Notes under the pieces: model-generated
What the model was told of the DNA's origin: nothing
What the model saw: only the letters and a program-made list of their open reading frames with translations
Databases searched by the model: none
Program-made: the position numbers and the translations under genes
From: Nansenia antarctica
Lineage: Eukaryota > Chordata > Actinopteri > Argentiniformes > Microstomatidae
Reading direction: 5' to 3'
NCBI GenBank assembly: GCA_963989245.1
Contig: OZ022339.1
Span: forward strand, 18,723,662 to 18,787,661
DNA length: 64,000 nucleotides
Shown here: positions 21,972 through 35,000 of the stretch, piece by piece
How the letters are laid out: each line of letters starts with the position of its first letter
Position numbering within the stretch: the stretch's first letter is position 1

Positions 21972-24900
21972 GTAAGAAGTAATCCATGTCTAGGAGGAAC
22001 AATAGGCCAGCTAATAAAGATTAATTAATTAATACATATTGCAGTGTTCCTCTGTGGATCAGTTTGTAGAGCATAGTAACTCTTAGATTGATTGTGGGTC
22101 TGATTCCCGCTGAGATCATATAAAAAATTGTTATTAGTTGCTTTGGCTAAAAGCATCTAACGGCTGTCAGAACGGCAGAGTCACTACCCATCTTCCGTCG
22201 TAGACTGAAGACCCATCTCTTCAGGTTACATCTTAACTGCTCCTCCTGAGACATCTTCTGTCCCTCACCACAACGTCTCCTAAAGACACCCGCTTTCCCC
22301 TCTACTGTGTCCCTAAGAACTTCTATTGCCCCCCTTGTACTGTTTCTCTGTTTCTCCAGTGTAAAAAAAAAGAAAACTAGGTTTTAGAAGAAGGTGATAG
22401 GGAGAAGGTTTTTCCTTCTATCAATGGCCCCGGGCCTGAGCTAGATTACTCTTCCTGCAACGAATGGTGGATTGATGATTCACATGCTTAGTATTCAAAT
22501 GTATTGATTGTAAGTCGCTTTGGAATAAGGCGTCTGCTAAATGCCAAAAATGTAAATGTAAATGCATCTGCTAGATGGGATATTTGTTCCTTGTACAACC
22601 ACAAGGTGGCGGTGTGTGACCAGACCTGGGCAGGAACAAACTTATCTAGGTCATCAGCATTGCCCCAAAGCCAAGGACAAGCAGTAATATTCCGCTATCT
22701 TCACTTCATAAACAATTGTTCCGCTGCGCACTTGACAGGGTTGATTATTAACCTCAGTAACAAACAGCACAGAGAGAGTCAGTTACTGGCCCTGGTTTGA
22801 CTGTGAAATGAGAGTCATGGTGTGAGGTTCATGATAACCAACAGGATTTAAACAGACAGATAAGCTGGAATGAGTTTCACGATGACAGGTGAAGTGAGGA
22901 CTGATAAGCAGCAGGCTACTGGGGCCAGTTGACTCATCCTACTATGACTTTGTATTATCAGGTCAATTAGTTTTGTTTAAATTGTCACGTTCGATGACGC
23001 CATAAAACATTTCCAATAAACTCAATTTCATGACCGAAACTTCATTTCATTAACTAACACTAACCATATTATTGTGGACCAGCTCAGTGGCCTTGCGGTT
23101 AGAGTGTCCGCCCTGAGATTGGGAGGTTGTGTGTTCGATCCCCGGCCGAGTCATACCAAAGACTGTAAAAATGGTACCCGATGCCTCCTTGCTTGGCACT
23201 CAGCACTAAGGGTTGGATTGGGGGTGATACTAGCGTCATGTCCAGGGGGTCAAGATGCCTCACGCTACGGAAGCAGGAGGCTCTTGCCCTATGGGCCATT
23301 AGGCTGGAGAACCATCGGTTCACAAGGCTACTTACTTACTTATATGTTTGCCATGTCGTGACGTTATTTTAAAAATGTTGACATTTTTTAGTTAGTAATT
23401 AATAAAATACAAAGGTTCCATCTCACAAAACATAATGGAATGTAAAAACTTTGACGCTGTAGTGCCGGAGGAAAAAGGAAAGACGTAGGCAACGTAATGA
23501 TAACTGTTTAATCAAAATAACAACTTGTACTCTCAGTACAGGACCAGAAAATAGATCACCAAAACTGTTTAATCAAAATAACAACTTGTACTCTCAGTAC
23601 AGGACCAGAAAATAGATCACCAAAACTGTTGTGTCTAAACAGGAAGTTGCAACGTTAATAATCCTCCCCTCTGCCCCTAGTGCCAGAACTGGTTCCCTCC
23701 CACTACACAACCAACAGTAAGAGGAGAACATGAACCCATAATGTAGTCACTACACCAGCCCCCCCAGTGTTCACCTCAATATTGGAAATCCTCACGGCGA
23801 GGAGGGCGTATGGCCCGGCCCCTACGATCGTAGGTAAAGTCAGGAGGTGCGGGAGGAGGTGTGACATCGCCCATCACGTCCTCCTGCAGGGAAGGACGGG
23901 GGGCAGTGACGACCGGGGGCTCGCGAGCTGCGGGGGGTTGTCGGGGTCGGAGGGGGGAATGGCCAGGGCGCGGCAGGGGAGGTAGGACTGGAGGCCGGCC
24001 TCTGCGCGGTGGCAGGGCCAAGTCCAGGGGCAGTTCAAGGTCCAAGTGGGCCGGTTTGAGGCGATCAACGGACACACACTCAGGCCTACCCCCCATGTCA
24101 ACCATGAAGTTCTTGGCTCCGGCCTCGATGACACGGAAAGGCCCGTCATAAGGAGGACGTAGTGGAGTCCTGTGGCCATCATGACGAATGAAAACGAACC
24201 TCGCTGAGTGCAGCTCCGGGGGTACCCTCGAAGTAGGGACACCATGCTGCGTAGTCGGGACCGGGACGAAGGTCCTGGCGCTGTCCAGCAGGGAGGCGCG
24301 CTGAGCGGCGGCGGACCAGGGCTCCGTTGACTTGGGAATGAAGTCACCGGGGACCCGCAGCGGCTGTCCAAACACCAGCTCAGCGGACGACGACTGGAGG
24401 TCCTCCTTAGGCGCTGTCCTGAGCCCCAGCATGACCCACGGCAGCTTGTCAAGCCAGTCGCTGTCCGTGAGGCTGGCTCGAAGGGCGGCCTTCATGGATC
24501 GATGGAAACGCTCACAGAGCCCGTTCGCCTGCGGGTGATAGGCGGTTGTGCGGTGGAGCTTGACCCCCAGATTCTCCGCCACCGCTGCCCACAGCTCTGA
24601 AGTAAACTGTGAGCCACGGTCAGAGGAGAGATCAGCAGGGGTGCCGTAGCGGGAGACCCACACCGCGATGAACGCCCGGGCCAGGTCGGGGGCTGTCGTT
24701 GAGGAGAGCGGAACTGCCTCCGGCCAGCGAGTCGTCCTGTCCACCATGGTAAAGAGATAGGTGTATCCGTGCGAGGGGGGCAGCGGCCCTACCAGGTCCA
24801 CGTTTACATGATCGAACCTCCGCTCAGGCACAGAGAACTGCTCCAGGGGGGCCTTGACGTGTCGATGCACCTTGGCGCGCTGGCGGGCGATGCACGTGTC

Positions 24901-27900
24901 TACCCAGGCCCTCACATCCCTCTTGAGCCCATGCCAGACGAATTTCTCTGACACCAGCCGTGAGGACGGTTTCCTACCAGGGTGAGACAAGCCGTGTATC
25001 GCCTCGAAGGCGGGGCGCCTCCAGTTGGCGGGGACCACCGGTCGTGGCTGACCCATGGAGACGTCGCACAGGAGCGTGGCCCCTGCGTCACCGAAAACCA
25101 CCTCTTCTAGGCGCAGTCCTGTGTCCGACAACTTGAGAGCCTGGACGGCGGGGTCGGCGGCCTGGTCTGCAGCCATGCGCGCGTAGTCCAAACCCAGTTG
25201 GACCGCACCAACCACCGCCCTGGAGAGACAATCCGCGACCTGGTTGGACTTCCCAGCAACGTGCTGGATGTCTGTGGTGAACTCGGATATGTAGGCGAGC
25301 TGGCGCTGTTGGCGGTCGGACCACGGCTCCGCCACCTTGGACATGGCGTGCGTGAGTGGCTTGTGGTCCACGTAGGCCGTAAACTCGCGGCCCTCCAGTA
25401 AAAAACGGAAGTGTCTGACAGCAAGCCACAGCCCGAGGAGCTCCCTGTCGAATGTGCTGTACCTTTGCTCTCTGGGAGACAGCTGGCGGCTGAAGAATGC
25501 AAGAGGCTGCCAGGCGTCCCCAACCCACTGTTCGTACACCGCTCCCACAGCAAAGTCAGAGGCGTCCGTGGTGAGAGCAGTGGGTGCCGAGGGCGAGGGG
25601 TGGGCCAACATGGCAGCGCGGGCCAGGGCCGCCTTGGTGTCCTGAAAGGCTTTGACACGCTCCGCCGTCCAGTCCACCGGCTGCTTCAGAGTCTTGCCCT
25701 TCTGGGCATCGTACAGAGGCCGCAGGATGTGAGCGATGTGGTGGAGGAAGCGATAGTAGAAGGTTACCATCCCGATGAACCCCTTGAGCTCGCTGATTGT
25801 GCTGGGGCGCGGGAAAGCAGCGACAGCTTCCACCTTCGAGGGGAGGGGGGTCACCCCCTCTGCGGAGACCCGGTGCCCGAGAAAGTCGATGGTGTTCCGT
25901 CCGAACTCACACTTCGCCGGATTGACAATCAGCCCATGTTGGCTGAGCCGTGTGAAAAGGGCCCGGAGGTGGGACAGGTGCTCCTCCTCCGTGGTGCTTG
26001 CGACGAGGATGTCATCCAAGTAGACGAAGAGGAATGGTAGGTCCCGGAGCACCGAGTGCATGAGGCGTTGGAAGGTCTGCGCCGCGTTCTTCAGGCCGAA
26101 CGGCATCCGCAGAAACTCGAAGAGTCCAAATGGCGTGATTACGGCCGTCTTAGGGACGTCCTCGGGGTGCACCGGCACCTGATGGTACCCCCGTACCAGG
26201 TCCACTTTGGAGAAGAAGCGTTTGCCTGCCAGGTTCGCTGAAAAGTCCTGGACATGTGGGACCGGGTAGCGGTTAGGGATGGACGGTTTTTCGGTTAAAC
26301 CGAAAACCGGGGTTTATAAAAATAGAAACGGTTTTTTATCAAAACCGTCTGAAACCGGATTTTTTTTTTTTTTTTTTTTTTTTTCCTATGTTGTTCAAAG
26401 AATAAAACTGGAACATGTCACATGTTTGTCGTGTGTGAAAATAACAATGATACAGTCTGAATCTGCCGCGCAATGAGTGAGAGGTTTGGTCAGTTGTGAA
26501 GAATAACTGAGGATTAATATCTAATTGGGATTATATTTAAGGGTAACGAATCACTCTATGGGAAAGATAGTTGCCTTCAGTTATTGGTAGATAGGAAAGG
26601 TTTTTTACAATTACTCGCTTACATTTAATAAGATCATTTTCGCTGCTCTCTGTAAAGCGCATTGGGTCACTTTTGTGAGAAATGCGCTATAGAAATAAAA
26701 TGTGATTTGATTTGATATCAATCAATCAATCAAACTTTATTTATGTTCTATAGCACAAATCATGCATTGAATGTAACTCCAAGTGCAGTATTTACTAAAC
26801 CACAATATAATAAAACAAGAGCTATACGGATCAAGAGTGTTTGTGCACAGCACCACTGTGTGTGAAGGCGCTACTGAAAGTGATGACAGAACGCATGTCT
26901 CAGAAGATACGCGGTCACTTAGTGACGCAAAGGTAGTTCTGTATTTATCTCTATCTGTATTAGTACATTTATTTTGAAAGCTCTATTTTGACAGCTCTAC
27001 CATGGGCACTTTTATTTTGATGGGGCATTCTTTGTTGATTGACTTACGACAGTTCAGGACGAGTCAGTCTCGCGGCATGTGGTTTTTATGAAAAGCTTTA
27101 AGTATGTTCACTGCATAATTCTAAGTCTAATATTTCAGTGATTATTGAGCAGTATTCAAATATTTAAATACATTGAGCAGCAGCTGAAACTTTGTCTAAG
27201 AACCAAGATATTGAGAAAGCAGTTCATTCAATGAAGACGCTGTTCCAAGAGATGATCTTCCGTGCAGGCGTGCACCCTGGATCAGCGGAGCTGGTGTGTT
27301 AAGTGTTCATGTGTTTTCATGTATGGTGTAGCTTACAAAAGTCTGCCTTTCCACTTATATTTGTGAAACTAAGTAGCCTAAATGTGTTGCGACTGTGCTT
27401 ACGGTGTTTTAATGGTGTTCGACATGAGTGTATTGTAGCAGTAGGGCTCAATTATTTGAAATTGTCGCTCTCTTTTTTTTTTTTTTTTTTTTTTTCCAGA
27501 CGTTTTTCGGTTAACCGGAAAACCGCGGTTTTAGTATTTGACGGTTTTTCGGTTTCAATAATTGGAAACCGTCCATCCCTAGTAGCGGTCAGGCTTGGAC
27601 GCGTCGTTGAGGCGGCGGTAGTCCCCACATGGGCGCCACCCGCCGTCTGACTTTGGGACGATGTGCAGGGGAGACGCCCAGGGGCTGCTCGAGCGCCGAA
27701 CGATGCCCACCTGCTCCATATGCGCAAACTCCGCCCTGGCGATGGCCAGCTTCTCCGGGTTGAGGCGCCTGGCCCTGGCGTGGAGGGGAGGCCCCTCGGT
27801 CTCGATGTGGTGCTCCACTCCGTGTTTCACCGTGGGCGCGGAGAAGGTGGGCTTGGTAAGGTCGGGGAATTCGGCGAGCAGCCGAAGGTACTGGTCACTT

Positions 27901-30900
27901 TCGGCGAGCGTATTGGACCACCCGCTGTAGACCGCCTCCCCCTGCGTACAGGCGAAGGAAGCGAAAGTCTGTGAGTTGACCAGGCGCCTGTTCCCCACGT
28001 CCACCAACAGGTTGTGGGCGCACAGAAAATCCGCACCAAGGAGGGGAAATGTGACAGCCGCTATGACAAAATCCCACGAAAAGCATTGCCCTCCGAAGCA
28101 CACGTCCACCGCCCTAGTGCCATAAGAGCAGATAGGTGTGCCGTCCGCGCCTGCCAACTGCGGACCACGCTCCTCCTTCGCCACATCCGATCTCTCTGCC
28201 GGAATGATGCTCCACTGGGCACCTGTGTCACAAAGGAAACTGCGACCAGAGGCGGTGTCTTGTATGAAGAGCAGCCTGTTGGTGACGCCAGCGCTCAGGG
28301 CCACTACTGAGTGCCGGCCCCGCCGTTTCCCGTCGGTCCGAAGGTGCAGGGTGAGCGGCACCGTTTGGCCTTGGCGCCAAAAGTGGCGTGGTAGAAACAA
28401 TGGCCCGCAGCGTTACCCTGCTGGCCAGAAGGTCTGGCGTCATCCTTCGCTCTCCTGCGACGGTCGGGTGGCGGGGCGGCCGCGGGAGCGAGCAGGTCGG
28501 GGGACCGTTGAGGCATGGCCAAGACGAACCGGTCCGCCTCCCTGGCCAGGGCGCGGGGCTCCATGATGGCGGTGTTGGCCAGCGCCATCCTAACTTGAGC
28601 TGGCAATGTGCGCATGAACAGCTCTGTGAAGAGGATCATGGGGTCTTCTGTACCGAGCAGGTTTAGCATCCTCTCCATGCGCGCAGAAGGCCTCTCGTCA
28701 CCCAAGTCCGACATGGCAAATAGGCGACGCACCCTCTCCGCAGTGGACAGTTCAAATGTCTCTAGAAGCAGGGCCTTGAGGCGCTCATATTTGTTCGTCG
28801 TCGGGGGAGCAGACAAAAAACCTACCACTCGAGCTGCGGTGGAGCTGCCCAACATTGCCACAGCATGGTTGTACCGGTCGTCGTCGTCATCGATGTCACT
28901 TTTGTTGAAATGTGCCTCTACAATAGCAAACCATGCAGCAGGCGTTGAGTCCCAGAACTCTGGTAGCTTGAGAGTGGGAGTGTGCGCACCACGCGTTACC
29001 CTGACAGGGGGTGGTGATGGCTGCCGCTGGTTTGAACGTCTTCCTCGCCCGGACATTTTGCAGGATTGTAATGTTCGTTCGCTGGTTTTTGTACACAATT
29101 ACGTTAACAAAAATCCACGTCGGGGTCACCAGTGTAGTGCCGGAGGAAAAAGGAAAGACGTAGGCAACGTAATGATAACTGTTTAATCAAAATAACAACT
29201 TGTACTCTCAGTACAGGACCAGAAAATAGATCACCAAAACTGTTTAATCAAAATAACAACTTGTACTCTCAGTACAGGACCAGAAAATAGATCACCAAAA
29301 CTGTTGTGTCTAAACAGGAAGTTGCAACGTTAATAATCCTCCCCTCTGCCCCTAGTGCCAGAACTGGTTCCCTCCCACTACACAACCAACAGTAAGAGGA
29401 GAACATGAACCCATAATGTAGTCACTACAACGCTCAATATCTCTGAACTGCCCTAAACGGAGATAGAACCTTATAATTCTAAGCTCACGATGTGTGAGGG
29501 GGCTGGGTGGGATGGTGGATTGTCTAATGTGAGCATTTTCACTCTTACCCTCTCCTTTGATATCATGAGAGATGCCGACCACAGCAGTCTCAGGAACCCC
29601 TGGGTGTTCATCCTAGAAGATGAGAATCCAAACCACAAACCCATTTGAAACTTATTAAACGTTGCATATACATAATCATGATGTCGATTTTTTTCAATTC
29701 AATTAGACTGAATATGCATTCAGTCATACACAGAAGTGTGGGTTATGGAGGTGTGTGCTTACAAGGGCATCCTCGATCTCAGCAGTACCCAACCGATGGC
29801 CACTAATGTTCATGACGTCATCCATACGACCAGTTATCTGATAGTAACCTTCTTTGGACCGGTACGCTCCATCCCCAGTGAAGTAATGACCTGGAGTTCA
29901 AAATAAAGACCTTGGGTAATAAACTGACATATAAGATCCCCCGACATTGTTTGAGATGTCAATCAAATATTAACACAATTCGTGAGCTTAGAATTATACG
30001 GTTCTATCTCCATTTTGTTCAACATTTTGGTCAAAATTGAGTTTTTTCTGATCTGATCCATTAGGTGTTTATTAATGCCTGTGTGGTGTTAGTTTTAAAA
30101 AGTTGCTTTTTTTTAGTTAGTAGTTAATAAAATACAAAGGTTCCATCTCACACAACATAATGGAATGTAAAAACTTTGACGCTCAATATCTCTGAACTAC
30201 CCTAAACGGAGATAGAACCGTATAATTTTAAGCTCACGAATTGTCGACTGACATTGGCTGACATTGGCTCAAACCCAGCTCTTTAGCTTGGAAGACAAAC
30301 TTACTGAGCTAAAACCAAGACATTAGCTTGGGTAACCAATGCATGACTTTGGTCACTGAATCACCTCCATTACATGTGTGATCTTATTATACGTTCTATT
30401 AGCTAGTATATGTTATAAACTTTAAAGAGAAGCACACCAGGGTATGGTTTGAAATACGCATCCACAAATCTCTTGTTGTCTCCAAAGATGGTCCGGGCCA
30501 TTCCGGGCCATGGCTGCCTGATACATAAAGCTCCACTGGTATTGTTCCCTGATAGTGGCTCCCCCTTTGAGAGAGAAGAGCACAAACAATATAGAATTCA
30601 TCATGTCTATTCTCTCTCTAATTTGGATAAATAGGAAGTGATTAAGCTAATTAAAATAACCATTAAGAGTGTATGTCCAAAAATATATGAAAGCGTATGT
30701 CCTTAGCAACCATAAACTTGCAGGAACATAATAATAATAACTTGTTTGCATATGAAATAAAATAATACATTACACACCACAGGATAACACAAAACAGAAC
30801 AGCAACTGTTCTAGAAACCCAGGGAATGCTGGTCATACTAGCTCACTTTCAGCTTGACAGAATTTGGCAAAAGAGAAAGAATTTGCGAAATTGCAGAAAT

Positions 30901-31587
30901 TATGTTGTAAGGCCAAGTTTCCAACAAAGCTCTGTAAATCTTGTAAAAGCAAGACACATCAACATATGCTTTCCATTTAAATTGCAATGTGAGATGACGT
31001 AATACGGGTGTGACCCATCTATTAGGCGGTCGAGTTAGGTCAAGCCTGAGAGATTGGACTGAAAGCTCTTATATTTAGTCTAAAGATGTAGTCCAAAGAT
31101 GTAGTCTAAACATCTAGTCTAAAGATCTAGTCTAAACATCTAGTCTAAACATCTAGTCTAAACATCTAGTCTAAACATCTAGTCTAAACATCTAGTCTAA
31201 ATATCTAGTCTAAAGTTGAATAGTGAATACTGAGAGTAGTTGGGAGTGATGGACAACAACAGTAAGGTTGTTCCTCTTTTCAATCTTTCACAATAAGCAT
31301 GTCATATTCTGAATATTACAAAAGACTGTTCAAGACGGGATGCAGGGATCTTAAGTTGGACATGGTCCAGCTTGTAGTCTTTATGACTCCTGAGGAAAAA
31401 GAGTGCTCTACCAGAGTTGGGGATTGAAGACATTACACAAAGCCTTGTTCCACACACATAGAGTAGATCACAACCAACTACGTTGTGCTGGAGGATGACG
31501 ACGGATCATTTCATCCCTTCCTGTCTAGTATATGGGAATGATCATTGTCTTCATGTTCCATTAAAAGTTTACTTGAACCAGAAAACC

Positions 31588-31621
<34 letters not shown>

Positions 31622-31909
31622 CATCACCTTCTCCCCCATGAGAACAGGCTGGATGCCGAAGAAGGGTCTCATAGCCATGGCCGGGACGATCTCCGCCCCC
31701 TCCTCAGAAGGTCGTGGGGCGATACACACACCCCCCGTCTCTGGGGACACGGGAGAGAGAGAGAAACAGGAAGGGAGGGTGGGTGGGAGGGAGGGTGGGA
31801 GGGAGGGTGGGAGGAACGGATGGAGGAATTAAAAGAAGTGGAGGAATTCCATGAAGAAGGGTTAATAATAATTAACCCAGCTCTTTCAGATTGTGAGCAG
31901 ATATCTTGA

Positions 31910-31957
<48 letters not shown>

Positions 31958-31977
31958 AAGTGCGTGTGCGCGTGTGT

Positions 31978-32037
<60 letters not shown>

Positions 32038-35000
32038 ATGAAAGGATTCAATGTGGATAGTTCTATTCTTCAGATGAGTAAAATATGAAAAGAAGATGTA
32101 ATACATAGGATAAGTGTTCAGCAGGCCTCAGCCACTACCCTGCTTATGAAGAAATCCTCAGAAAGTGTTTTTCTACAAAGTAGGTCTACTCCCCTCATTG
32201 GGGAGTAGGGAGTAAGTGTGTTTGGGGAGTAGTGGGTAAGTGTGTTTGGGGAGTAGGGAGTGAGTGTGTTTGGGGTGGGGGTATTATTCTAATTCATTTT
32301 CAGTAGAGTTTGCAGATGTTCCTTGTGCTAATCGCAAATTAGAGTTAAGCCACTGATGAACAGAATATCAGACAGATTTGCTGTGCAGATCAACACTGAA
32401 ACCACCACAACAAATCAAGATGCGCCTAAAACGGCTTTCTCTTCTTGCACAGGAACATTAACAGCACTAACGTCAGTTATCTTTCATTGGATGTCGAAAA
32501 TAAGATACATCACGCTTGTGTATGGTTGTTCAGGTCAAGGCTGTCTCCTCCCTCTTCTCCTAATCTGAGCTGTTTGATATGCCGTTGATACACCACTGTT
32601 CCATGTGATCAAGTATGAAATGTCTTACAACTACTCCTGCTACTGTAGTTATAGTTGTGACTATTAAAACAGAGGACGATTTTATATGAGCCTCTAAGAC
32701 ACGAACATGAACACAAACATTTCAGTTCAACAGCAGGGCTGGCTGGAGGGTTTTACCTGTCTGCCACCAGGTGTCCACCAGCGGGCATCGCCCCTCCCCC
32801 ACCACGTTGTAGAACCACTCCCAAGCCTCATGATTGATTGGTTCCCCCACTGCAGAAATATACAAAATAAATGTTATTATTCAGCCCGTCTGAAGGCTAT
32901 ATGAAAGGCTTCTGAAAGGCATATTGTGGCTGACCCCTCACATCCAGCTCACAGCTTGTTTGAATGACTCCCTTCTGGACAGCGGTACAGGGAGAATCTA
33001 TCCAAGTTTCTGTGATACGCAAAGCCTGACCATAAAGTTACCCCCACATTGAGTTGGGAATGTTTCAGAAATACATTTAAATACACAAAGGACCAGGTTG
33101 AGATCAACTGTTCCAGCTGAATACGTAATAAGCTGCACTGTATGGAATGGCGAAAAAAATGTTTGGTTAAAGTGTCAAGGGCCATGTCTGTGTGCTCGTG
33201 TAGTCTCTCACCAGAGCCCAGGGTCTTGAGGGAGGACCTGTCGTATTTCTTTACCCAGCTGTCCTCGTACTTCAACAGCAGCCGGATGGCGGTGGGCGCG
33301 CCGTAGAACTGGTTAATGCCCAGACGCTGTACCGTCTCCCAGTATCGCCCTGAGGGTGCACATATTCATTATCAACTAGCGCATGACTCACCCCCCCACA
33401 CATTTCATTTAGAACATTCACCCCTCCAGTGTGCTATTATTCATAAAAAAAGTGTCTTCCTATATCAACTAGAAAAGGGCACATAGCCAAGAACAGGATA
33501 TTTGTTATCATGCCAAGGCTAAAGAGGGTAATGAAAGCTGGTATGCCATTTCCAGGAAACATAACAATGAACAGATAAGACTTTGAAACACTCCTTCTCT
33601 CTTTAACCGTTGGTAGTAAACCAAGACTAAACTCATCATCAAGAGTTAATGAGTCACTCACACTGAAGTAAACACCACTATGGCAGTTACAACTTCAATC
33701 GCTTCTCTATTCCACACCCAGCACACCTATTACAACGTTTTCACTGTGTTCTAATATAATAACGTTAATGCATTCATTCATATAGCGCATTTCTAGAGCC
33801 AAAATACACTTTAAAGTGTTTCTTTTTTGTATTGGTTATAGCAAAGAAAACAGCAACACAGCTATGCTTGTTCAGAATGAAGATCATGAAGCATGTTTGT
33901 GATAATACATATGCTCAAATTGTCTATGAATAATCAAACAAATAACTTCAGAATCAGATTGAGCTGTCAGTTTGACCGCTGCTGTTCAAAGGCATCCGTA
34001 CATCTCTATTGCACCCACCCAGCTGATAACAATGTCACATGTCTATCTCTCTGTGGATAAGATCATCGGAACGACTCAATGACCTCTGTTGAGGCAGCAG
34101 CAAATATTGTGTCAACAAAAAAGGAAAACCTTAGAACTTTCTCATCCCAAAGTGTTCTACCTCATACTGAGACAACTGAGTCTTATATGTGAGTGTAACA
34201 AAGAGCTATACACAAATGATTTCAAAGGATTTATGGACTGGACTTATATAGCACCTTATTCCAAAGCGCTTTACAACGGCCTCTCATTCACCCATTCACA
34301 CACACATTCACACACCAATGGCGGCAAGCTACCATGCAAGGCGCCGGCCCGCTCACTGGGAGCAATTTGGGGTTCAGTGTCTTGCCCAAGGACACTTCGA
34401 CATGTGACCAGCCGGGGCAAGAAACCGCTGATCTGCCAACCTTGCGATCATTAGACGGCAACTCTACCTCCTGAGCCACAGCCGCTCTGTAACCTGTTAT
34501 TGTAAACATAATCTCACACCCCTCCTCTGTATTGCGGTGTCTCACCAGCATCTGGGTACGTGGGGGTGCTCTCAAACAGCACAGTGGTAGCACCGTTACA
34601 CAGCGGCCCGTAGACCACGTAGCTGTGACCAGTCACCCAGCCGATGTCTGCCACACAGCCAAACACATCGCCAGCATGGTAGTCAAAGACATACTGCGGG
34701 AAAGGAAAAATAGAGATCATTAATTAGCGATAATATAATCAATTTACAACTTTACAATTCGGTAAAGACAATGATATCATCAATCAGATGATTGCATAAA
34801 TGTCACTAACTTATTTGAGATATTTCAACCCCTTTCAACTGTTTTTGTGTGTGTGTGCGTGCGTGCGTGCGTGCGTGTGCGTGTGTGTGGTGTGTGATGC
34901 ACAGGAGTTTATTGTCTTCAACAGGCTTGTCTCCCACAACATGGCTGCCCATTGATAGTCCCCAGAGCAGAAGTACCCAACAGTCTGGCCAACGTTACAG

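Larger units (their letters stand above)
23458..29429 (-). mobile_element. Ty3/gypsy LTR retrotransposon 1, interrupted by a hAT element
   Basis: The two 297-bp LTRs (23458-23754 and 29133-29429) begin TGTAGTG and end CACTACA and are identical as read. The 4-bp target duplication ACGC lies at 23454-23457 and 29430-29433. One base inside the 5' LTR, the minus strand of 29116-29131 reads TGGTGACCCCGACGTG, complementary to the 3' end of tRNA-Trp as I recall it. A polypurine tract faces the 3' LTR (23755-23770). Order is gag, protease, reverse transcriptase, RNase H, integrase, as in Metaviridae-type elements. It lies in acss1 intron 12, in the same orientation as the gene. Coding would be intact but for the hAT insertion inside reverse transcriptase. 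Confidence 0.95.

Noticed and set aside
23861..26040. Several plus-strand and alternative minus-strand frames over gypsy 1
   Set aside because: GC-rich shadow frames of pol without motifs.
31669..32106. Frame with Thr-His repeats
   Set aside because: Comes from the (TG)n microsatellite.
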